This document shows positions 9,047-18,360 of a DNA stretch of 64,000 nt, piece by piece. Source of the stretch: Spartobacteria bacterium (lineage in GTDB: Bacteria; Verrucomicrobiota; Verrucomicrobiia; Chthoniobacterales; UBA10450). The notes beneath the pieces were generated by a model that saw only the letters and a program-made list of their open reading frames with translations, was not told the DNA's origin and searched no databases. Location of the stretch: NCBI GenBank assembly GCA_003167365.1, contig PMTM01000006.1:516391-580390 (forward strand), read 5' to 3'. Within the stretch, counting starts at the first letter, position 1; every line of letters begins with the position of its first letter. Made by a program: the position numbers and the translations under genes.

Positions 9047-11146
9047 ATGTCCGCTGAGGAAAAATCAGAACTCGAGTTAGAAATTGCCCACATCCTGTTC
9101 ATCGACACGGTGGGCTATTCCAAACTGCTAATGAACGAGCAGCGCGAGCTGCTGGACCTGCTGAATCAGATCGTGCGAAACACGGAGTGCTTTCGCAGCG
9201 CTGAAGCAGCGGGGAAATTAATTCGGTTACCCACGGGAGACGGCATGGCGCTCGTGTTCTCGGACAATATCGAAGCTCCGCTTAAATGTGCATTGGAGAT
9301 CAGCAAAGCGCTTCTGGGTTATCCGCAATTACCGGTCCGGATGGGCATTCACACTGGCCCAGTTAGCCGTGTGGTGGACGTGAACGATAGGACAAACATT
9401 GCTGGAGCAGGGATCAACATCGCGCAACGGGTAATGAACTGTGGCGACGGCGGGCACATTCTTTTGTCGAAACGAGCGGCCGAGGACCTGGTTCACTACC
9501 GGCATTGGCAGCCGTATTTGCATGAGCTCGGTGAGTATGAAGTGAAGCATGGAATAAAGCTCAACCTGGTAAATCTCTGGAACGAGGAACTGGGGAATCG
9601 CGAAATCCCGAAGCATCTCAAGCAATTTACGCAGGAACAAGCCGTAGCGGCTGCCGCCCGCGATGCTTCTCGTCGCCGCAAGTTGAAGATGGCGATCGCC
9701 TCATCCGGTCTTCTGATTTGTGTGGCGACGGCTGCATTTTTCTTTCTGCCACGTGCGTCCACTAGAGCGGCCGAGCGTTCAATCGCCGTGCTGCCATTTG
9801 TCGATCTCAGCCAGAGCAAGGATCAGGAATATTTCAGCGATGGAATTACCGAACAGATTATCAATTCCATCTCCAAAATTCGTGGATTGTTTGTCGTCGC
9901 GCGGACCTCAGCATTTGCTTTCAAAAATAAAAATGAGGACATCCGCGAGGTTGGCCGACAGCTTCATGTAAGTCATGTGCTGGAAGGAAGCGTAAACCGC
10001 GGCACCGGTAAGGTGCGGGTCGACATCCGTCTGGTTGATGTCACCAACGGTTATCAGCTTTGGTCGGAGACGTACGACTCAAACGACCAGGATGCCTTGT
10101 CCTTACAAAGTGACGTCGCGCAAAAAGTGGCGGGAGCGCTCCAAGTAGAGCTGCATTTGGCGGACGCGAAACAAATTGAGAAACCGGTTACGCGAGATCC
10201 GGAGATCTACGACTTGTATCTGCGCGGACGCTATTTCCTGAACAAGCGGACGACTGATTCGATTCAAAAAGGACGCGCACTTTTCGAACAGGCAGTGGCG
10301 AAAGACGCCGGCTTTGCATTGGGACACGCTGGAATCGCCGATTCGTATCTCTTGCTTGGCAAGATCGGCGCAATTACGGGTCAAGAAGCAGCGGCGCTGG
10401 CTTGGCCCGAAGCGTCATCAGCGCTCGCCATCGACGATCAGTTGGCCGAAGGCTATGTTTCGCGTGGAATTTTGCTGACCGATTTCGAGTGGAATTGGTC
10501 AGCCGCCGAGGAGGACTACCGCAAGGCGCTCGCGTTGGATCCGAACAGTGCCGCGGCGCACAATTGGTACGCCCGGCATCTCGCGCAAATCGGCCGCTTC
10601 GAGGAAGCGCTCCGGGAGGTTGCCGCGGCCGAAAAACACGATCCGCTCTCACCGGCGATTCAGGTGACAAAAGCAAAAATTCTTTTCGTATCGCGACGCT
10701 ACGATCAAGCGATTCATCCATGCCTCACGGCGCTCGAGTTAGAACCAAACTTCTCGTCGGCATTTTCCCAACTTGGACAGTCTTATGTCCACCTTGGCGA
10801 TTATCCCAATGGGATCGAAGCAGTGAAAAAGTATGTCGAACTCTCTGCAGGCACCGGTTGGGCGAAGTTGGAATTAGCTTACGCCTACGCCGTCGCCGGG
10901 AATAAGCAGGAGTCAGACAGGATCGTCGAGGAAGTGACCAAACGTCCCGGGCAATTCTCGCCCTATGATATGGCGACCATCCGCGCCGCCTGGCACGACA
11001 ATGCCGGCGCGCTGGCCTGGCTGGAAAAAGCTGTCGAGCAACGCTCGGTGGATGTTATTTGGATCAGGGTCGATCCGAGACTTCATAACGTCCAATCTGA
11101 CCAGCGCTTTCGCGAAATTTTAGCTCGCATGGTCCCGCGCCGCTGA
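9047..11146 (+). CDS. Membrane class III nucleotide cyclase with TolB-like and TPR domains
   Basis: Residues 10-180 form a class III adenylate/guanylate cyclase domain with the metal-binding Asp20 (FIDTVGYSK) and Asp65 (LPTGDGMALVF). A single membrane helix lies at about 217-237. A periplasmic FlgO/TolB-like domain follows (SIAVLPFVDLS..., about 243-370), then TPR-type helical repeats to residue 699. The layout suggests outside signals are read by the TolB-TPR part and converted to cyclic nucleotide in the cytoplasm; whether it makes cAMP or cGMP is not clear. The gene at 13070 is a close paralogue with the same order of domains. Confidence 0.85.
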   Translation: MSAEEKSELELEIAHILFIDTVGYSKLLMNEQRELLDLLNQIVRNTECFRSAEAAGKLIRLPTGDGMALVFSDNIEAPLKCALEISKALLGYPQLPVRMGIHTGPVSRVVDVNDRTNIAGAGINIAQRVMNCGDGGHILLSKRAAEDLVHYRHWQPYLHELGEYEVKHGIKLNLVNLWNEELGNREIPKHLKQFTQEQAVAAAARDASRRRKLKMAIASSGLLICVATAAFFFLPRASTRAAERSIAVLPFVDLSQSKDQEYFSDGITEQIINSISKIRGLFVVARTSAFAFKNKNEDIREVGRQLHVSHVLEGSVNRGTGKVRVDIRLVDVTNGYQLWSETYDSNDQDALSLQSDVAQKVAGALQVELHLADAKQIEKPVTRDPEIYDLYLRGRYFLNKRTTDSIQKGRALFEQAVAKDAGFALGHAGIADSYLLLGKIGAITGQEAAALAWPEASSALAIDDQLAEGYVSRGILLTDFEWNWSAAEEDYRKALALDPNSAAAHNWYARHLAQIGRFEEALREVAAAEKHDPLSPAIQVTKAKILFVSRRYDQAIHPCLTALELEPNFSSAFSQLGQSYVHLGDYPNGIEAVKKYVELSAGTGWAKLELAYAYAVAGNKQESDRIVEEVTKRPGQFSPYDMATIRAAWHDNAGALAWLEKAVEQRSVDVIWIRVDPRLHNVQSDQRFREILARMVPRR

Positions 11147-11218
11147 GTCCACGTAAAATCGAGATAAAGCTTGTCTTCTTGAGAACCGACCCATCTAATT
11201 GCATCGGAGGTTCCCAAT

Positions 11219-11560
11219 ATGGCTGCAAAGAAAACAACCCGTAGAAAAGCAAAGACTTCGCGAAAGGCGAAACGACCCGGATACGCTTGTCCAAACCCCG
11301 GTAAATCACTCGGTTTAAAGGCGATCATTCACAAAATTCTAAACGACCCTGCATTTGCTAGTTTCATCCGCAAGCAGTTGTGCGCCGCTTATCATGGCGA
11401 CAAAGATGCCACTAAGTGTGTCGAGTCTTACTTTGGTGGACCCAGCAATGCCGAACTGGATGAGCTTTGCATTAACAACCCGAGTATAAGAAGCCTCCTA
11501 ATGAAGTGCACAGAGCATGGCCTGCTCATCAATGCCGTTGCCGTGTACGGCCATTCCTGA
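11219..11560 (+). CDS. Small Cys-containing protein, candidate RiPP-type substrate of the adjacent lyase/kinase
   Basis: No family is recognised with certainty. The 113-residue protein has a Lys/Arg-rich start (residues 3-19), a helical-looking middle (LKAIIHKILNDPAFASFIRKQL, 33-54) and a Cys/Ser/Thr-bearing C-terminal half. Cysteines are at 24, 55, 67, 84 and 97. The NDPAF stretch recalls leader regions of large RiPP precursors (Nif11/NHLP type), but the similarity is weak. An excellent ribosome site (GGAGG, 8 bases upstream) supports translation. The lanthipeptide-synthetase-like gene begins 35 bases downstream, so this is the obvious candidate substrate. Confidence 0.6.
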   Translation: MAAKKTTRRKAKTSRKAKRPGYACPNPGKSLGLKAIIHKILNDPAFASFIRKQLCAAYHGDKDATKCVESYFGGPSNAELDELCINNPSIRSLLMKCTEHGLLINAVAVYGHS

Positions 11561-11595
11561 GAACGTTAGAAGGGTTTTCCAATTTACAAATAATT

Positions 11596-12882
11596 GTGCG
11601 GCGGCCGTCGCGACATTGGCTCGCGCTGGTAAAAAAGCTCCATCGCTCTGACGGCAGTTGGTGCTATTCCCGACGCGCGCGTCCGGAGGATCCGGCCCAA
11701 GGCTGGAAAATCCACGTTTCGGCAACGGTTGTTTCCGCCGGGGAAATCTTGGCCCGGGTATATCCGATTTTGCGCAGGCGTGACGCGCTTTTTAAGGTTC
11801 CATGCCGGCTCGAACTTTTGATGTCCATGAACTCGGGCATTTCCGATTTTGCGCAGATCGGAAAATTCCTGACCGTTTACCCGCGCTCTACTGACGAGGC
11901 CGTTGCTCTGGCCCGTGAGCTGCACCGCGTCACGCACGGGTTGGCTGCACCGCGAATCCCATTTGATGAGCAGTACCGCCGGAATAGCCTGGTCTATTAT
12001 CGCTATGGTACATTTCGCGCATCGTCGAAGAATGATTATGGCGTAGTTCGCGGTCCGACCGGAAGGCGCTATCTGGATCGGCGCGCACCGGGGAAAGCCA
12101 TCCCGCGCTGGGTGGTCGATCCTTTCAAAAAACTGCACGAAAAACTTTCAAAATCAAAGGGCCCGATCGGCAAAGATTTCCTGGCCTTCAAAGCGAAAAT
12201 GCAACGCGGCAAGGGAGGCGTTTACGAAGCGGTCGATTTATCGGTTTCGCCTGCGCGAGTAGTGATCATCAAAGAAGGCCGCCGGCACGGAGAGACGGAC
12301 TGGAACGGGAAGGACGGATACGCGCGGGTAATGAACGAAGCTCGCGTTCTTCGCTTATTGCGCAAGGTTGGCCTGCCGGTGCCGGAAATTTTTCGTGAAT
12401 TCGTGCAGAATGGGAAACGTTATCTCGTGCTCGAAAAAATTCCAGGGCGGTCCTTAATCCCGTCAAATCGAATGCAGCCTGTGAACATTTCCTGGCGCCG
12501 AGCGGCGAAAATTCTGAAGCGGATCGAACCGCTTCTTTCGAAAATACATGGGGCGGGCTGGGTCTGGCGTGATTGCAAACCGTCGCACATTTTTGTTCAT
12601 CGTGGTCAACTCCGGCTGATTGATTTTGAAGGCGCGTGCCCAATCGGCGATACCTCAGCGTTGCCTTGGGGATCTCCCAATTACGTGCCCGAAGTTTATC
12701 CCAAGAAATTTCCGCGGTATGCCGGAACGCTGGAGGACGATTACGCGCTGGGTGTGACTGCTTTTCAATTTGTCACGGGAAAGTTTCCGCCCCGCACATC
12801 GCGCGGACGGGCCATTTTTTACCAACGATGCGGATGTCCCGAATCTTTGCGGACCCAGATCGAATCTTTGCTTAATTTTTAG
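11596..12882 (+). CDS. LanKC/LanL-like lyase-kinase protein without a cyclase domain
   Basis: From the GTG at 11596 (428 residues) the first 150 or so residues match the phospho-Ser/Thr lyase part of class III/IV lanthipeptide synthetases. GWKIHVSA (residues 36-43, with the K-x-H pair), IGKFLTVYPRS and YYRYGTFR are all present. A kinase fold follows: GKGGVYEA (about 205), the likely ATP-binding Lys in VVIIKEG (about 226), the catalytic Asp in VWRDCKPSHIFV (about 326, with His where Asn is usual) and LRLIDFEGA (DFE instead of DFG, as in LanKC). The protein ends there, so the C-terminal zinc-dependent LanC cyclase is absent. The start is uncertain; the frame is open back to 11506. Confidence 0.75.
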   Translation: MRRPSRHWLALVKKLHRSDGSWCYSRRARPEDPAQGWKIHVSATVVSAGEILARVYPILRRRDALFKVPCRLELLMSMNSGISDFAQIGKFLTVYPRSTDEAVALARELHRVTHGLAAPRIPFDEQYRRNSLVYYRYGTFRASSKNDYGVVRGPTGRRYLDRRAPGKAIPRWVVDPFKKLHEKLSKSKGPIGKDFLAFKAKMQRGKGGVYEAVDLSVSPARVVIIKEGRRHGETDWNGKDGYARVMNEARVLRLLRKVGLPVPEIFREFVQNGKRYLVLEKIPGRSLIPSNRMQPVNISWRRAAKILKRIEPLLSKIHGAGWVWRDCKPSHIFVHRGQLRLIDFEGACPIGDTSALPWGSPNYVPEVYPKKFPRYAGTLEDDYALGVTAFQFVTGKFPPRTSRGRAIFYQRCGCPESLRTQIESLLNF

Positions 12883-12885
12883 CGA

Positions 12886-12927
12886 TCCGAGAATTTTCAA
12901 ACGCTCTTCGCGACCGGCCTGAAATAG
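12886..12927 (+). pseudogene. Remnant of the 3' end of a SahR-like gene
   Basis: Positions 12895-12927 match 27 of 33 bases at 8889-8921, the end of the SahR-like gene, including an unbroken TCTTCGCGACCGG. Read in the same frame it encodes FQTLFATGLK and a stop, against FQTVFATGVK and a stop in the intact gene. In both places a cyclase-TPR gene follows. This is a scar of a block duplication that began inside the SahR-like gene. Confidence 0.7.
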
Positions 12928-13069
12928 TTTGCCCGAACAGGTCGATTTTGCAGTTGTCTGATTGATAACGAACTTGCGTTCTGTGCTGGCAAGGCGTTCA
13001 AATTACTGACGATGAGCGGCTTCTTCGATGAATTGAGATATAGTTCGCATAATTCTTGCGAGATACCCA

Positions 13070-15436
13070 ATGTCCGCTGAATCCAAAGTCAATCTTCGGC
13101 TTGAAATAGCACATGTGCTGTTCATCGACATCGTGGGTTACTCCAAGTTGTTGATCAATCAGCAGAGCGAGTTACTCCGGGAGTTAAACGACATCGTGCG
13201 TGGGACGGCCCAATTCCTTTCGGCGGAGGCGGAAAGCAAATTGGTGCGGTTGCCCACTGGCGATGGGATGGCGCTGGTTTTCCGCAACAGCCCGGAAGAG
13301 CCTACGCGTTGCGCTTTGGAGATTAGCAAGGCCCTCAAAGCTCATCCGGCACTGCAGGTCCGGATGGGCATTCACAGCGGACCGGTCAACGAAGTACCTG
13401 ATGTCAATGAACGGGCGAACATGGCGGGGGCAGGAATTAACATTGCGCAGCGGGTGATGGATTGCGGCGATGCGGGCCACATCCTGATGTCAAAACATGT
13501 CGCCGAAGATCTGCAGCACTATTCTGAATGGCGACCCTACCTCCATGATCTCGGTGAGTGTGCAGTAAAGCACGGCGAGATCATTTCCGTTGTTAACCTT
13601 TACACGAGCGATCTGGGCAATGCGGCGCCGCCTCAGAAAATTAATCAGGCCAGGCAAAACCGAGCCGGTACTTTAAGGAACGTTGCCTTCGGGCGCCGCA
13701 GAAATGCCATTCTACTTGGCGCGTCGGCTCTGGTGATCCTGGCGGCGGTCGGTTTTTTCCTTCTGCCACGCGCCTCGGCCCACAAGATCGACAAGTCGAT
13801 CGCGGTGCTTCCGTTTGAGAATCGAAGCGACGAAAAGGAGAACGCCTACTTTGCTGACGGTATCCAGGACGATATTCTGACGAATCTCTCGAAAATCAGC
13901 GACCTCAAGGTGATCTCTCGCACCTCAGTCATGTCCTATCGAGGGAAGACGCCGAATGTGCGCGACATCGGTAAGGCGTTGGGCGTCTCCACCATTCTCG
14001 AGGGCAGCGTCCAGCGTTCGGGTAACCGCGTCCGCGTGAATGTACAGTTGATCGACGCGACCACCGACCGACACATTTGGGCGAATGATTACGATCGCGA
14101 TCTCACGGATGTTTTTGCCATTCAAACTGATCTCGCGCACGAAATCGCCAATGCGCTCCAGGCAAAACTCTCTCCTGCGGAAAAAGCGCAGATCGAGCGA
14201 AAGCCAACTCGGAATCCCGATGCGTACCTTCTTTTTGTGCAAGCGCACGATCTGTTCACGCGCCCGGACAGGTTTCGGGAAGATTCGACAAAGGCCGCGG
14301 AGCTTTATGAAAAAGCTACCCAACTCGATCCGGATTTTGTCCTGGCCTACGCGATGCAGAGTATCGTCGAGAGCTGGATTTATCACGGCTACGATCCTTC
14401 ACCAGCGCGCCGCGACCAGGCGCGCACACTGGCGGACAAAGCATTGAAATTGCAACCTAACCTTCCGGAAGCGCATCTCGCGCTCGGCTATTGTTATTAT
14501 TATGGCGAACTCGATTATGAACGTGCGCTGGCCGAGTTTGCCATCGCTCAACGCGGATTGCCCAATGCCGCCGATGTTTATGTGTCGATCGCTGCGATCG
14601 AGCGCCGTCAGGGCAAATGGGAGCAATCGACCAAGAATTTCGAGAAAGCAGTATCGCTCAATCCGAAAGACCCGTTTTTGCTGCAAAATCTCGCGATCAA
14701 CTATATAGCGACGAAAAATTATGAGGTCGCGGCAAAAACGGTGGATCGCGGAATTGAAATCGATCCACATTCATTCAGCTTGCGCGCGATACGGGCGAAG
14801 CTTGCGATCGATTGGAAAGGCGATCTAAGCGTGACCGAGCGCGAGCTCGAGCATGTCCCGGCGGGAGTGGATCCCGAAGGCCTCGTTACCCTCGCTCGTA
14901 TTAACTTCGCGATCTTGCAGCGAAAATTTTCAGATGCTCTCGCGATCCTGGAACAGACGAATCTGGACGCATTTCACGGAGAAAGTGCGGTGCCAATGCC
15001 GAAATCAGCAGTGGAAGGCAGTATTTATTTTTACATGAACGATCAAGCCAAGGCGCGCCCAGCGCTCGAACGCGCGCGTCCAGTTTTGGAGCAATCCGTG
15101 CGCGAAGCTCCAGACAGTGCCGCACGCCACGCCGAGTTCGGCGCAATCCTGGCGGCGCTGGGACGGAAGGAAGAAGCGATTCGTGAAGGCAAGCGCGCGG
15201 TCGAGCTGTTGCCCGAATCCAAAGATGCGTTGGAGGGCCCGATGATGACACTCGCGCTTGCCCAAATCTATGCCTGGACGGGCGAAAACGAGGAGGCGCT
15301 GCGGTTGCTCGAGCATTCGCTTTCCAACCCGGACGGAATCACAGCGCCAGATCTCAAGCTCGATCCGGCTTGGGACCCGATTCGCAAAGATCCGCGCTTT
15401 CAAGCTTTGATTGAAAAGTACAGTGCGAAAATTTAG
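13070..15436 (+). CDS. Membrane class III nucleotide cyclase with TolB-like and TPR domains (second copy)
   Basis: The order of parts is the same as in the gene at 9047. A cyclase domain (Asp20 in FIDIVGYSK, Asp65 in LPTGDGMALVF) is followed by a membrane helix at about 222-240, a TolB-like domain starting SIAVLPFENRSDEKEN (about 245) and a longer TPR array up to residue 788. The cyclase halves are very similar between the two copies, while the TPR halves have drifted. This suggests the same output with different inputs. The gene sits at the end of a duplicated block and overlaps the start of the next gene. Confidence 0.85.
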   Translation: MSAESKVNLRLEIAHVLFIDIVGYSKLLINQQSELLRELNDIVRGTAQFLSAEAESKLVRLPTGDGMALVFRNSPEEPTRCALEISKALKAHPALQVRMGIHSGPVNEVPDVNERANMAGAGINIAQRVMDCGDAGHILMSKHVAEDLQHYSEWRPYLHDLGECAVKHGEIISVVNLYTSDLGNAAPPQKINQARQNRAGTLRNVAFGRRRNAILLGASALVILAAVGFFLLPRASAHKIDKSIAVLPFENRSDEKENAYFADGIQDDILTNLSKISDLKVISRTSVMSYRGKTPNVRDIGKALGVSTILEGSVQRSGNRVRVNVQLIDATTDRHIWANDYDRDLTDVFAIQTDLAHEIANALQAKLSPAEKAQIERKPTRNPDAYLLFVQAHDLFTRPDRFREDSTKAAELYEKATQLDPDFVLAYAMQSIVESWIYHGYDPSPARRDQARTLADKALKLQPNLPEAHLALGYCYYYGELDYERALAEFAIAQRGLPNAADVYVSIAAIERRQGKWEQSTKNFEKAVSLNPKDPFLLQNLAINYIATKNYEVAAKTVDRGIEIDPHSFSLRAIRAKLAIDWKGDLSVTERELEHVPAGVDPEGLVTLARINFAILQRKFSDALAILEQTNLDAFHGESAVPMPKSAVEGSIYFYMNDQAKARPALERARPVLEQSVREAPDSAARHAEFGAILAALGRKEEAIREGKRAVELLPESKDALEGPMMTLALAQIYAWTGENEEALRLLEHSLSNPDGITAPDLKLDPAWDPIRKDPRFQALIEKYSAKI

Positions 15437-16190
15437 CGCGGCGCTGCTTTTTCTATTCCTCGCGACGGCAGCGCGCGGGGAGTGGAAGATCGTTTCCGCC
15501 CAAAGCGAACCATCAGCCGCGCCAGGTCTCGAACATCGACAGGTGGTTCTGGAAAATTCTGAAGACGGCAATCGCGCCACGATCGATCTCGCGCTGTTTT
15601 CGGCAAAGTCCTGTGCTTTGCGCGTCATCGACAACGCTGATGGCGCGAGCAATCTGGCCGAAACGATGCTGCGGGAAAAATGCGTTGCCGGTGTAAATGG
15701 CGGCTATTTCGATACCAATTTCGCGCCGATCGGTTTGCGGATTCTAAGTGGTAAAGTGCTTGTGCCTCTGATCCGTGCGCGCCTGTTGACCGGAATTTTG
15801 ACTTCATCTTCGCGCGGAATCCAGATTGTGCGGGTTGGCGAATTTTCACGGGGGCAAAGACTAGACGCTGCGATTGAGTGTGGACCATGCCTTGTCGATC
15901 TTGCACTGCCCGTTCGTGGTCTCGACGGTACTCGCTCCGCTCGCCGCACCTTCGCCGCAATCGATCGGCACGATCGCGCGGCGCTCGGATTTTGCACGGA
16001 CGTTTCCTTGGCCGAGCTCGGAAGAATTTTGTCAACCGCGGCGCCGGCCGGCGACTTCAAAATCTGGCGCGCCTTGAATTTTGACGGCGGTTCATCGAGC
16101 GCTTTTTGGCTTAAGCGAAAAGATGGGGCCGCTATTTCAATTTCCGAGCAGAAAACTGTGCGCGATTTCGTTGTCGTGGTCCCGAAATAA
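15423..16190 (+). CDS. Secreted phosphodiester glycosidase (NAGPA-like) domain protein
   Basis: A signal peptide (KFSAALLFLFLATAARG) leads into a domain of the type found in the mammalian uncovering enzyme and in bacterial exopolysaccharide proteins. It shows GVNGGYFDTNFAPIGL (about residues 85-100), a central ECGPCLVD, the DRHDRAALGFCTDV strand and the C-terminal NFDGGSSSAFWL. Family members remove or rearrange sugar-phosphate linkages outside the cytoplasm. GTG at 15423 was chosen; TTG at 15411 is also open. Either way the start lies within the end of the cyclase gene, so the two are probably co-translated. Confidence 0.75.
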   Translation: MRKFSAALLFLFLATAARGEWKIVSAQSEPSAAPGLEHRQVVLENSEDGNRATIDLALFSAKSCALRVIDNADGASNLAETMLREKCVAGVNGGYFDTNFAPIGLRILSGKVLVPLIRARLLTGILTSSSRGIQIVRVGEFSRGQRLDAAIECGPCLVDLALPVRGLDGTRSARRTFAAIDRHDRAALGFCTDVSLAELGRILSTAAPAGDFKIWRALNFDGGSSSAFWLKRKDGAAISISEQKTVRDFVVVVPK

Positions 16191-16198
16191 AACGCGAT

Positions 16199-16304
16199 GT
16201 CATCCCGAGCGAAGCGAGGGACCGCACGTTCGGAGTTTGGAGTACACAAATTTCGAGAGAATATTTTCCAGCCTGTGCGAGATCTTCGCTTCGCTCAGGA
16301 TGAC
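16199..16304. repeat. Inverted repeat with GTCATCC-GAGCGAAGCG arms
   Basis: A 19-bp arm at 16199-16217 pairs with 16286-16304 with one mismatch, enclosing about 68 bp. A single arm of the same family (GTCATCTTGAGCGGAGCGA) is at 52829-52847. This looks like a REP/MITE-type mobile hairpin without its own genes; it fills most of the gap before the FAH-family gene. Confidence 0.8.
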
Positions 16305-16309
16305 TCGCG

Positions 16310-17077
16310 ATGAGAATGTTTGGTGGATTTAGAGTGGGCAGCAATTTTTTTTACGGCGAAGTGCGTGGCGACGAAGTGCACGTGCTCGCCAAACCATTTT
16401 GGATCGACATCGCCCCGACAGGCGAAGTCGCAAAGCTCGCAGATGTAGATGTCGATCTTCCAGTCGCGCCGTCGAAGTTGATCGCGGTCGGACTCAACTA
16501 CGCCGATCACATCGCGGAGATGAAACGGACGCCGCTCGGCACTCCGCTGATTTGGTTCAAAGCGCCAAGCTCGCTTCTTTCGCACAACGGCACGATCGAG
16601 ATCGCCTTTCCCGAACATCAGACAGATTTCGAAGTGGAACTCGCGATCGTCATCGGCGCGGAAGCAAAAAATGTCAGCGAGGATCGCGCGCTCGATTTTG
16701 TATTTGGCTACACCGTAGGCCTCGACATTAGCGACCGCGATTTGCAAAAGACCGAAAAGCAATTCGCCCGTTGTAAGTCGTTCGACACTTACACGCCGGC
16801 CGGACCATTCGTCTGTTCCGATGTCGATGTCGTCGATTTGCCCATCGAGCTAAAGCAAAACGGTGAGGTCAGGCAGAAGGCGCGCACGAGTCAGATGATT
16901 TATTCGCCGGCGCAAATCGTCTCTTTTGCCAGCCATGGCATAACGTTGTTGCCGGGCGATTTGATCTTAACCGGCACGCCCTCGGGCGTGGGACCGATTC
17001 GCGATGGCGACCAGATCGAAGCTCGGATCGGCGACTGGCCGTTACTGCGCAATCGCGTCCGGGATGTGCGTCGCTGA
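16310..17077 (+). CDS. Fumarylacetoacetate hydrolase family protein
   Basis: The 255 residues form one FAH fold. The lid and ligand motif LIAVGLNYADHIAEM (about residues 57-71), the acidic metal site TDFEVELAIVIG (about 105-116), GLDISDRD and the closing LTGTPSGVGPIRDGD are all present. FAH-family enzymes hydrolyse, decarboxylate or isomerise C-C bonds in keto acids from aromatic or sugar breakdown; the exact reaction is not evident. It stands alone, with the start just after the hairpin repeat. Confidence 0.88.
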   Translation: MRMFGGFRVGSNFFYGEVRGDEVHVLAKPFWIDIAPTGEVAKLADVDVDLPVAPSKLIAVGLNYADHIAEMKRTPLGTPLIWFKAPSSLLSHNGTIEIAFPEHQTDFEVELAIVIGAEAKNVSEDRALDFVFGYTVGLDISDRDLQKTEKQFARCKSFDTYTPAGPFVCSDVDVVDLPIELKQNGEVRQKARTSQMIYSPAQIVSFASHGITLLPGDLILTGTPSGVGPIRDGDQIEARIGDWPLLRNRVRDVRR

Positions 17078-17301
17078 TTGATTGATTCAACGGCAGTGCC
17101 GAAAAATTCGCGTTTGTTCGATTTGATTTGCTTGTCCTACATCCCTTGGGCGCAGATAATCCGAAATAAAGGCGCGACCTTCGGTGGGAGCCTTGAAAAA
17201 TAAGGTGAAAAGTTTTGCTGGACTCAGCCCAAGGAGCTTTGGGATAAGAGAGGAAGACCGTCACCGGAAACCGAGCTGGTAACGGAACATCTGCCGCAAC
17301 T

Positions 17302-18297
17302 ATGAAAACATTGCTTACTGTCTGCTTCTGTTACATCACGCTCACATTAATTGCGTTTGGCCAAACTCCCCCCGTGCCGCCATCCGGTGCTCCTGCCGCC
17401 ACGGCAGCGCCCGCGAACCCGGCCGTTCCTGCTAACCCTGCTACGCAAATGCCGCCGCCAGCGGCCGGGATGTCGCCTGCAATGGCGCCCGCAACCGCGC
17501 CGGGGATGTCGCCCGTAACTGCCCCGGGAATGGCGCCCGCAACCGCGCCAGGAATGTCGCCAGCTCCAGGATCGACGGTGGCGGCAACACTGAGCGCGTC
17601 GCCAGCCGCTTCGATTAGCGCATCGCCCAGTGCTTCGCCTGCCGCGGAAAAAGGGAGCGAGAATTTCCTGATCGATAATTTCCGTAAGGGCGGCCCGATC
17701 ATGTGGCCGATCCTGATCGTTTCGCTCGTTGGGCTAACGGTTGTGATCGAGCGAGCGTTCTGGTGGGCTGGCCGCTGGTACCGGCGCGATCCGAAACGCA
17801 TCGAGAAAGTATTCACCGCGATTGAAGTCGGCGATGTGGCCGAAGCGTCACGCCTTTCTCGTGATTCGCGCGATCCGGTTCTGCGCATGATGTGGAACGG
17901 TCTCAACCATCAGCACGCCTCACTGCAAGGCGCGCTACAAGTCGCCGCCGGCATCGAGATCAAACGCGCCGGCCGTTTCCTCGTGGTAATGGATACATTG
18001 GTGACTCTCGCCCCGTTGCTCGGTTTGTTGGGCACGATCACCGGTTTGATTCGGTCGTTCAGCTTTCTCGGCAACGAAGAGCTGGCCGTGCAAGCCGTCA
18101 CCGGTGGTATCGCGGAAGCGCTCATCGCCACTGCCTGCGGTCTTGGCATCGCCATTTTCGCATTGATTCCGTTTAACTTTTTCACGTCTCGAGTGTCTAA
18201 CTTGGAGTTCGAACTGCAGACCGCTGCGACGAACTTGGAGGTGATGCTTGAAGCGAACTCAAAGGAAAAACGCGAAGCCGAAATGGCATCGAGATAG
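17302..18297 (+). CDS. exbB: ExbB/TolQ-type proton channel with long Pro/Ala periplasmic extension
   Basis: ExbB forms the proton channel that powers TonB-dependent uptake. The N-terminus is a signal-like segment followed by about 100 residues of Pro/Ala/Met-rich low complexity (PGMSP and PGMAP units). Then come three membrane helices: IMWPILIVSLVGLTVVIERAF (about 134-154), LVTLAPLLGLLGTITGLIRSF and ALIATACGLGIAIFALIPF. The LLGLLGTITGLI segment is diagnostic. It is the first gene of exbB-exbD-tonB-exbD. The repeat-rich extension is unusual and may act as a periplasmic spacer. Confidence 0.9.
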   Translation: MKTLLTVCFCYITLTLIAFGQTPPVPPSGAPAATAAPANPAVPANPATQMPPPAAGMSPAMAPATAPGMSPVTAPGMAPATAPGMSPAPGSTVAATLSASPAASISASPSASPAAEKGSENFLIDNFRKGGPIMWPILIVSLVGLTVVIERAFWWAGRWYRRDPKRIEKVFTAIEVGDVAEASRLSRDSRDPVLRMMWNGLNHQHASLQGALQVAAGIEIKRAGRFLVVMDTLVTLAPLLGLLGTITGLIRSFSFLGNEELAVQAVTGGIAEALIATACGLGIAIFALIPFNFFTSRVSNLEFELQTAATNLEVMLEANSKEKREAEMASR

Positions 18298-18360
18298 AAA
18301 GCCGCCAGTTCAGGCAAAGGAACCGGACATGATGTCGCCAGCGATTCGCGAGGCAAGAAA

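Noticed and set aside
17078-17301. Cobalamin or other riboswitch in the 224-bp leader of the exbB operon
   Set aside because: Some fragments look structured, but the conserved cores of the cobalamin, TPP and glycine classes are absent. Only an unassigned leader is left.
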